Source: a bacterium | Lineage (GTDB): Bacteria > BMS3Abin14 | Assembly: GCA_029210545.1 (NCBI GenBank) | Contig: JARGFV010000087.1 | Span: forward strand, 1-10,926 | DNA length: 10,926 bases | Direction of reading: 5' to 3' | Shown: positions 6,112 to 10,926 of the stretch, in pieces | How positions within the stretch are numbered: position 1 is the first letter of the stretch | Layout of the letters: each line of letters opens with the position of its first letter | Translations under genes and position numbers: made by a program | The notes under the pieces: model-generated | Seen by the model: the letters and a program-made list of their open reading frames with translations, nothing else | The model's database searches: none | Told to the model about the DNA's origin: nothing

Positions 6112-6171
6112 AGTCGCAGAGTTGAGAGTTAAGAGTTGAGAGTTGAGAGTTGAGAGTTAAGGGTTCAGGGT
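6094..6171 (+). repeat. Heptamer array overlapping the dnaE2 stop codon
   Basis: About eleven units of type TNAGAGT/TGAGAGT repeat with a 7-bp period, with one extra base near 6115. They grade into TAAGGGT and TCAGGGT at the right end. The dnaE2 stop TAG (6109-6111) is part of one unit (CTAGAGT), so the array encodes the last five residues as well as the stop. On the opposite strand the right-hand units resemble the AAACCCA units at the imuB end, so the families may be related. Confidence 0.88.
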
Positions 6172-6192
6172 TTTGAATCTGCCCATCCCATC

Positions 6193-6227
6193 GTTCACGT
6201 TTCACTTTTCACCATTCACAATTCACC
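6193..6227 (-). repeat. Heptamer array overlapping the stop codon of the sensor kinase
   Basis: Five units run without interruption: GTTCACG, then TTTCAC/ATTCAC types, with a 7-bp period. The kinase gene on the minus strand ends GAA-TTG-TGA inside these units, its stop at 6216-6218 being part of one. The whole 104-bp space between the two convergent genes is essentially two heptamer arrays, and no intrinsic terminator is visible in it. Confidence 0.85.
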
Positions 6228-8438
6228 GGGGCTCTCCGCCCCACCGAGAAGAGCGCCGACAGCGGCGGCCAGCATTTCGATGGTGAACGGTTTCTGGAGA
6301 AAGTTCCGGGCGTCGCCATCCGGCCGTTCGAACGACTCGGGGATATCGGGGTAACCCGACATGAACAGGGCCGGGATATCGGGGCGCATCTTCCTCAGGG
6401 TCTTGTAGAGCTGTGGGCCGTTCATCCCGGGCATGACGACATCACTCAGCAGCAGGTGGATCGGCCCGTCGTAACCTGAGACGAGATCGATGCATTCCCC
6501 CGGCGTGGCGGCTGTGATGACCCGGTAGCCCAGGGAATGGAGCATGGCCTCTGTCAACTCACGGACCATCTCTTCGTCTTCAACCACCAGGACAACCTGG
6601 CCGGCACCCCGCACGGGAGGCATGGCCGCATCGGGGACCTTGGCGGATTTCTCTCCCTGTTCAGCTATCGGCAGATAGACCCTGAAAGCGGTTCCCTCAC
6701 CGGGTTCGGATGAGAATCGTATAAATCCCCCGTGCTGACTGATGATGCCGAAGACGGTGGAAAGTCCCAGGCCCGTGCCCTTTTCGCGGCCCTTTGTGGT
6801 GTAGAAGGGCTCGAAGATGTGGTCTTTGTGTTCATCCTCGATCCCGCAACCCGTATCGACAACGGAGAACATAGCGTAAGGACCGGGCGCAACCTGCTCC
6901 CACTCGCCGGCAATCTCCTCCCCGACGAGGACGCCGGAAGTTTCAATGAACAGTTGGCCGCCCCCAGGCATCGCCTCGCGGGCGTTGACCGCGAGGTTCA
7001 TCAGGACCTGCTGGATCTGACTGGAATCGGCCTCTACCAGAAGCGGCCCCTCCTCGTATTCCGTACTCAAGGTGATATCCCCGCCGATGATCCGGCGCAG
7101 GAAATCGGTGAGGCCCCTCACCACCTCGTTCATGTCGAGGATCTTGAGCTCGAAGACCTGCTTTCTGCTGAAGGCAAGCATCTGGCCGGTGATCCTGGCC
7201 CCATGCTCCACGGCAGCGAGGATGCCGTTAAGGTGCTTTACTGTACCTGCATGAGGGTCGGCACCCATTATCGCTATCTCCGCGTAACCGCGCACGGCTT
7301 GAAGGATATTGTTGAAATCGTGGGCGATCCCGCCGGCCAGCACACCCACCGCCTCCATCTTCTGGGATTGGCGCAACTGCTCCGCGATGGTTCGTCGGGC
7401 CGTGATGTCCGTGGCGATGTGGATCACCTTCGCCAGCTCTCCATCCTCGCTGAAAATGGGAGTGCAGGACACAAGATACCAACCGCCGAGCATCTCAACC
7501 TCCATCTCCCTGACCTCCACCTCCCCGGACTGGAGGACCCCCGCGAAGGGACAGCACGAGGGCGGTGAGCCTGTTTGGGGACCGTGAAAGATCTCCCAGC
7601 ACCTCTTCCCTCTCAGTTCATCGAGGGGCAGCCCCGTGGCTTGAACAGTGGCATTGTTGGCTTCCATGACCGTCATCGAAGGGCTGAGGACGATCGTGGG
7701 ATGGCCGATGCTCTGGAAGATGGCCTCCCAGTTCTTTTCGGACCTTCGCAGGTCCTCTTCGGCCTGTTTTCGCACGGTGGCGTCATGGAACAGCCCGACA
7801 AGGTAACCTTTGCCGTCCAGAGTCACCGGCCCTGAACTGACGCCCGCGAAAAAGACGGACCCGTCCTTTCTCAGGACCGGGATGTCATTGGCCGTTTTCA
7901 TCTCCCTCGCGAACTGTCTCCGGAACACATCCCTCACCCATTCCAGATCTTCCGGCGGATGGATGTCGCCGACGGAAAGGGTCAGCATTTCGGAGCGGGA
8001 GTAGCCCAGCATCCGGCAAATCTCGTCGTTACACTCGACGAAAGACCCGGTCTCAACGTCGGCCAGAAGGATCCCGTCGGCGGCGTTGTCAAAGATGGCC
8101 CGCAGCTTCTCCTGGCTTTCGGCCCTGGCGGCCTCCGCCTTCCTTCGGGAGGTGATCCCGTAATAATGCTCGACGCGCCCGCCGGCGTAAAGCCCGGAAA
8201 TGATGGGCTGACTCCGATGCTCGAGCCACCTTTCCTTGCGCCCCTCCGCGGGGAGGACATGGCACTCGAAATGCTCCGTGTAGGTATTGTCCTCGTAGGC
8301 GGCCAGCAGCTTCCTCTCAAAGGTATCGGGATCGGCGAAGACATCCTTGAGCCTGGTCCTGATCAGGTCCAGCTGGTCCCGGCCATCATCTCCTTCCTGG
8401 TGATACCCAGATAACGCTTGATGGAACTGTTGATCCAC
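6216..8438 (-). CDS. PAS/histidine kinase/receiver hybrid, C-terminal piece of the split kinase
   Basis: 740 codons from a GTG that is unlikely to be a real start: the first ~20 residues are the wrong frame of a PAS domain continuing from the upstream piece. Domains: end of PAS 1 (about 21-98), PAS 2 (about 110-225), PAS 3 (about 232-348, with Cys280, Cys295 and Cys296), HisKA with His373 in AGGIAHDFNN, HATPase_c with the N box (Asn481, Asn485), G1 DTGCGI (528-533) and G2 GTGLGLS (554-560), then a receiver with acidic residues 620-622, phospho-acceptor Asp666 in LLSDVVMPGMNG, Ser694 and Lys716. All residues for autophosphorylation and phosphotransfer are present. The receiver at the C-terminus may hold phosphate back or pass it to an unknown partner. 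The last two codons and the stop are heptamer-repeat sequence. Confidence 0.88.
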   Translation of the reverse strand: MDQQFHQALSGYHQEGDDGRDQLDLIRTRLKDVFADPDTFERKLLAAYEDNTYTEHFECHVLPAEGRKERWLEHRSQPIISGLYAGGRVEHYYGITSRRKAEAARAESQEKLRAIFDNAADGILLADVETGSFVECNDEICRMLGYSRSEMLTLSVGDIHPPEDLEWVRDVFRRQFAREMKTANDIPVLRKDGSVFFAGVSSGPVTLDGKGYLVGLFHDATVRKQAEEDLRRSEKNWEAIFQSIGHPTIVLSPSMTVMEANNATVQATGLPLDELRGKRCWEIFHGPQTGSPPSCCPFAGVLQSGEVEVREMEVEMLGGWYLVSCTPIFSEDGELAKVIHIATDITARRTIAEQLRQSQKMEAVGVLAGGIAHDFNNILQAVRGYAEIAIMGADPHAGTVKHLNGILAAVEHGARITGQMLAFSRKQVFELKILDMNEVVRGLTDFLRRIIGGDITLSTEYEEGPLLVEADSSQIQQVLMNLAVNAREAMPGGGQLFIETSGVLVGEEIAGEWEQVAPGPYAMFSVVDTGCGIEDEHKDHIFEPFYTTKGREKGTGLGLSTVFGIISQHGGFIRFSSEPGEGTAFRVYLPIAEQGEKSAKVPDAAMPPVRGAGQVVLVVEDEEMVRELTEAMLHSLGYRVITAATPGECIDLVSGYDGPIHLLLSDVVMPGMNGPQLYKTLRKMRPDIPALFMSGYPDIPESFERPDGDARNFLQKPFTIEMLAAAVGALLGGAESPGEL

Positions 8439-9265
8439 ACCACCCGTCGCCGGGCATCGGTGATGAGGATCCCGGCCTGGAGGTTGTCCATGACATCGTC
8501 GGTGATGGAGCGGAACCTCTCCCCGCTCAGACGGAGCTTTTGCTCTCTGACCAGGATGGCCCTGAAAGCGAAAGCGACCACCAGGGACAGGATAATTCCG
8601 AAGAGCGTAAGCGCGTCCGCCCAGGAATCGTGTTCCACTCCCTCAAGGCGCGGTGAGTGGGCCATGGTAAAGACCCACGTGTCGTCGATGACCGTGAGCG
8701 GCACGGTGACCGGGTCTTTCCGCAGCGCCGGGAATGAGCCGTCTCCGTGATAGTAGGCTTCCCGGCCCCGCGTGTCCGTCAGGGCGAAGTCGAACCGTTC
8801 CCGAAGGCCGGCTTCCGGGAGGCTGTCCTGCATCAGCGCGTCCACGCGGAAAACGCCGTTCACGAAGCCGGCCAGCGCCCCGTCCCGGTCGAGGACAGGC
8901 AGGTAAAGGGCGATGCCCATCCCTCCCTGGAGGAGGTCAATCGCGGCGGTGGCCGTGAGAACATGGTCCCTCTCCGCCCGGGCGATCGCGGGAGGGACGG
9001 TGGGATCGGGATGCTGGTGCAGGTCCTGGTTCAGGGCCCCCTCATTTACCGCGGCAGGGACGGAGAGCCGGATCGTCCACGATGGGTCGATCCAGTTCAC
9101 CGCCTGGTAGCCGCCATACTGCTCGATAAACTTCCCGGCGATCTCCTCGAAACCTCTTTCCGACATTTCCTCCCGCATCCTGTCGGAGATAAATTTAAGG
9201 GGAACGACACGGGCGTTGAAAAAGCTCTCCACACGCCGGCGGGCCTTTTCGGCCGTCACTTCCAC
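8363..9265 (-). CDS. CHASE-domain sensor, middle piece of the split kinase
   Basis: 300 codons from an internal GTG. Residues about 40-195 match the CHASE extracytoplasmic sensor domain: YQAVNWIDPSWTIRLSVP, later GGMGIALYLPVLDRDGALAGFVNGVFRVDAL. CHASE domains sense small ligands outside the cytoplasmic membrane in receptors of several kinds; the ligand here cannot be told. A membrane helix follows (ALTLFGIILSLVVAFAFRAIL), then the start of a PAS domain (NLQAGILITDARRRVVWINS) that runs out at GTSWT and a stop at 8363. The PAS continues in the next frame as DLIRTRLKDVFADPDTF, which shows that the two pieces were one gene. On its own this piece would be a sensor with no output domain. Confidence 0.8.
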   Translation of the reverse strand: MEVTAEKARRRVESFFNARVVPLKFISDRMREEMSERGFEEIAGKFIEQYGGYQAVNWIDPSWTIRLSVPAAVNEGALNQDLHQHPDPTVPPAIARAERDHVLTATAAIDLLQGGMGIALYLPVLDRDGALAGFVNGVFRVDALMQDSLPEAGLRERFDFALTDTRGREAYYHGDGSFPALRKDPVTVPLTVIDDTWVFTMAHSPRLEGVEHDSWADALTLFGIILSLVVAFAFRAILVREQKLRLSGERFRSITDDVMDNLQAGILITDARRRVVWINSSIKRYLGITRKEMMAGTSWT

Positions 9266-9401
9266 CTCGACCCGCGCGCTCTTTCCCCTGTTCCCTCAAC
9301 ATCTGGACCCTCACGGCGAACACAACGGTGAGGAGAGCGGCCAGGATGAGGACCGGTATGAAGAAACCCTTTAAAGGGTCAACATTTACTGGCCGTTCCA
9401 T
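9195..9401 (-). CDS. N-terminal membrane-anchor piece of the split kinase
   Basis: The frame from the ATG at 9401 encodes a short cytoplasmic N-terminus, one strong membrane helix (FFIPVLILAALLTVVFAVRV) and QMLREQGKERA. After about residue 43 it becomes low-quality Gly/Arg sequence, because the real continuation (RVEVEVTAEKARRRVESFF) is in another frame from about 9274. The true start of the kinase is here: GGGAGG lies 11 nt upstream, and a CHASE receptor needs this first membrane helix. Only about 9270-9401 is meaningful coding sequence. Confidence 0.65.
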   Translation of the reverse strand: MERPVNVDPLKGFFIPVLILAALLTVVFAVRVQMLREQGKERAGRGGSDGRKGPPACGELFQRPCRSP

Positions 9402-9833
9402 TATTATGAAATCCTCCCGGCAAATCGAAGGTCAGGCATTGATCCGACATTTACGACAAGGCATGTTCGCCGACATTTCATATACGGATACATTTACCAC
9501 ACATTCTCGCACCGTGTCGGGAAACCTGCACATCACGCCAAAAGTGTGGTTTGATTCGGCTTGTTAAAAAAGTTTCAACAGCTTGGATTTCCCTCGGTTT
9601 TCATGACTATGGAGATAGCATTTCCCTGCAAACGATTACCCGGAGTCTGTGTGGGGTTCTCCGACAGACGCCTGGAGAGACAAGGCGATTGACCACGGAA
9701 TATCAACCTTATGCTATCACGAAATTCGTTTGCCCCTTCCGGACATAAATAGTAAAAGCTGTTTCCTGGACCTCACCTTGATCCACGCTTCACGATTCAC
9801 CGGCCTCCTGCCCATTGGAAACCGAGCCCACCC
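9402..9833. promoter_or_regulatory. 432-bp divergent intergenic region between kinase and transporter
   Basis: There is no gene. It must hold the promoters of both flanking genes, but no near-consensus promoter stands out. A weak plus-strand candidate is TTGACC (9689-9694) with TATGCT (9710-9715), spacer 15 bp. CCGACATTT occurs at 9444-9452 and 9470-9478 (26-bp period), and ACATTTAC at 9447-9454, 9490-9497 and inside the kinase start at 9382-9389. These could be regulator sites for the kinase promoter. The central part (about 9545-9610 and 9720-9760) is more AT-rich than the flanking genes. Confidence 0.4.
9781..9801 (+). repeat. Short heptamer array upstream of the transporter
   Basis: Three units (ATCCACG, CTTCACG, ATTCACC) with a 7-bp period end 32 nt before the transporter ATG. 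The unit family is the same as the array at 6193-6227. A lone CCTCACC at 9771-9777 may be a displaced fourth unit. Confidence 0.6.
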
Positions 9834-10760
9834 ATGAAGCAAGGAACGCTTAAAGCCGACAGCCTGCTCCTGTTCACCGCGGCCATCTGGGGCTTCGCTT
9901 TCGTGGCTCAGCGGGCGGGGATGGAGCACATCGGACCGTACCTTTTCAACGGTATCCGGTTCGCCCTTGGCAGCCTCTCCCTTGTCCCCCTCATCCTTAT
10001 CGGCATCGGCAGCGGGACAGGCAACGGTATCCTTCCGGAGCCGGTCAGCCCCAGAGGTATGCTCCTGGGTTCGGGCATCGCCGGGCTCATCCTTTTCGCC
10101 GGAGCCTCCCTCCAGCAGATGGGCATCGTTTACACCACGGCCGGCAAGGCCGGCTTCATCACCGGCCTTTACGTCATCCTCGTTCCCATCGTGGGGCTTC
10201 GGTGGGGACACCGGGCCTCTGCAGGGACCTGGATCGGGGCCATCCTTGCCACCGCCGGCCTATACTTCCTGAGCGTCACAAGCAAACTGACTATCGAAAG
10301 GGGGGATCTTCTCGTCCTGCTCAGTGCCTTCATGTGGGCAGCCCACGTCCTGTGGATCAGCTGGTTTTCGCCCCGCATGAACCCCGTTCTCCTCGCTTCC
10401 GTCCAGTTTGCCATATGTTCCGTGGCAAGCCTTCTTACCGCTTTCGTTCTCGAACCCGTCTCCCTGGCTGCCATCCGGATGGCGGCTCTGCCCATCCTTT
10501 ACGGAGGGCTTTTCTCCGTGGGGATCGCCTACACCCTTCAGGTCGTGGCCCAGAGGGACGCCCACCCCGCCCACGCATCCATCATCCTGAGCATGGAAGG
10601 GGCTTTTGCTATCTTCGGGGGGTGGCTGATCCTCTCCGAGACCATGGGCCTGAGGGAGCTTGCCGGGTGCGCCCTGATGCTGTCAGGCATGGTCCTGTCC
10701 CAGCTCTGGACCTACCGCAACCATGGCCGGACCGGCAAACACCCGGAGCACAGGACCTAG
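9834..10760 (+). CDS. EamA/DMT-superfamily inner-membrane transporter
   Basis: A 308-residue, very hydrophobic protein with about ten membrane helices arranged as two EamA repeats (about 9-145 and 158-293). It opens with the family-typical LLLFTAAIWGFAFVAQ followed by FNGIRFALGSLSLVP. The second repeat starts LLVLLSAFMWAAHVLW and ends in GGWLILSETMGLRELAGCALMLSG, a typical closing motif of drug/metabolite exporters. Length and helix count are normal and the gene looks intact. Family members export amino acids, metabolites or other small molecules by secondary transport; the substrate cannot be told from sequence. The ATG at 9834 has no strong Shine-Dalgarno sequence (only GGAAACCGAG upstream), and no better start lies inside the first helix. 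It is transcribed away from the kinase and seems to stand alone. Confidence 0.9.
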   Translation: MKQGTLKADSLLLFTAAIWGFAFVAQRAGMEHIGPYLFNGIRFALGSLSLVPLILIGIGSGTGNGILPEPVSPRGMLLGSGIAGLILFAGASLQQMGIVYTTAGKAGFITGLYVILVPIVGLRWGHRASAGTWIGAILATAGLYFLSVTSKLTIERGDLLVLLSAFMWAAHVLWISWFSPRMNPVLLASVQFAICSVASLLTAFVLEPVSLAAIRMAALPILYGGLFSVGIAYTLQVVAQRDAHPAHASIILSMEGAFAIFGGWLILSETMGLRELAGCALMLSGMVLSQLWTYRNHGRTGKHPEHRT

Positions 10761-10834
10761 CCCGCATTATTCACGAGGTTCTTTTCCGTTCCGGCGGCGT
10801 TGCTGAGTCGTTCGCTTGTGCGGAATAGGCAGCT

Positions 10835-10926
10835 AGGCCCTCGGCTTACAGCCGAGGGCTTGAAGTGGCGCGTCGAATGAATTCGACTTGAAGCGCCACT
10901 TGATACCGCCGTCTTCAGACGGCGGT
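10835..10926. repeat. Second cluster of tandem hairpins, at the right edge
   Basis: Three compact structures follow one another with almost no spacer. The first has a 10-bp stem GCCCTCGGCT (10837-10846) with 10850-10859 and loop TAC. The second is nested: outer arms AAGTGGCGC (10863-10871) and GCGCCACTT (10893-10901) enclose an inner hairpin GTCGAA-TGAA-TTCGAC (10872-10887) plus a TTGAA bulge. The third has a 10-bp perfect stem ACCGCCGTCT (10905-10914) with 10917-10926, ending on the last base of the window. CTTGAAG occurs at 10859-10865 and 10887-10893. No T-run follows the first stem, so it is not a classic terminator even though it sits 75 bp after the transporter stop. Confidence 0.8.

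Larger units (their letters stand above)
6216..9401 (-). pseudogene. Hybrid sensor histidine kinase split by two frameshifts (whole locus)
   Basis: Three overlapping minus-strand frames join into one protein of about 1060 residues. An N-terminal piece from the ATG at 9401 has a membrane helix (GFFIPVLILAALLTVVFAV). A middle piece carries the CHASE sensor domain, a second membrane helix and half of a PAS domain. A C-terminal piece has the rest of that PAS, two more PAS domains, HisKA, HATPase_c and a receiver. The first break lies near 9270-9285 (one extra base or two missing; GCGCGCGGG context). The second lies near 8363-8372 (one base missing or two extra). GGGAGG at 9413-9418 is the ribosome binding site, 11 nt before the ATG. 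No slippery heptamer is seen at either site, so recoding is unlikely. Either the gene is newly inactivated or the sequence contains indel errors. There are no other stops. Confidence 0.8.

Noticed and set aside
6094-6227. CRISPR array between dnaE2 and the kinase
   Set aside because: The units are only 7 bp and contiguous; there are no 25-40 bp repeats or unique spacers and no cas genes.
6732-8414. Plus-strand open frames (up to 278 codons) opposite the kinase
   Set aside because: They are antisense shadows of HisKA, HATPase and PAS coding sequence, with no start signals.
8363-8438. Programmed ribosomal frameshift joining the kinase pieces
   Set aside because: No X-XXY-YYZ slippery heptamer or obvious downstream stimulatory structure at the overlap; indel mutation or sequence error is simpler.
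9520-9540. Sigma54 promoter (TGGC...GC) for the kinase on the minus strand
   Set aside because: The spacing between the TGGC and TGCA elements is 2 bp too short for a -24/-12 promoter.
10835-10861. Intrinsic terminator of the transporter gene
   Set aside because: The stem is strong, but TTGAAG follows instead of a T-run and further hairpins of the same style continue, so it is grouped with the hairpin cluster.

Overview
The window is GC-rich Gram-negative DNA. A LexA/ImuB/DnaE2 damage-tolerance cassette, a CHASE/PAS hybrid histidine kinase and very repeat-rich intergenic DNA all fit a deltaproteobacterial (Desulfobacterota-like) chromosome. That assignment is inference from gene content and repeat style, not from a marker gene.

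Layout. Positions 1-259 hold no gene but a dense run of distinct perfect or near-perfect hairpins. Positions 260-611 (minus) are the 3' remnant of an oligopeptide/dipeptide ABC transporter ATPase (OppF/DppF type), cut off at its 5' side and frameshifted in a C6 run. Positions 686-863 carry a palindrome, a near-consensus sigma70 promoter with an 11-bp-period direct repeat inside it, a long leader stem-loop and a good ribosome binding site for lexA (864-1463). A 353-bp non-coding gap holds a ~123-bp imperfect palindromic element plus a decayed tandem copy. Then come a Y-family polymerase homologue of the ImuB type (1817-3064) and a DnaE2-type error-prone polymerase (3070-6111), 5 bp apart. Together these form a lexA-imuB-dnaE2 mutagenesis cassette from which imuA is missing. 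The ImuB has lost all three catalytic carboxylates but keeps a clamp-binding motif, so it is probably an adaptor that brings DnaE2 to the sliding clamp.

On the minus strand, 6216-9401 encodes one large hybrid sensor kinase (TM, CHASE, TM, three PAS, HisKA, HATPase, receiver). It is now split into three reading frames by two frameshifts, so it is either a recent pseudogene or carries assembly errors. A 432-bp divergent intergenic region separates it from an intact EamA/DMT-family transporter (9834-10760, plus). The window ends in a second cluster of tandem hairpins (10835-10926).

The most unusual structural signal is a set of degenerate tandem arrays, all with a 7-bp period but with different unit sequences. 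They lie at gene borders: the lexA leader, the imuB 3' end, the dnaE2 3' end, the kinase 3' end and upstream of the transporter. Some extend into coding sequence and supply the last codons and the stop codon. Together with the hairpin clusters at both ends, they make this a good place to look for an uncharacterised repeat or structured-element system.
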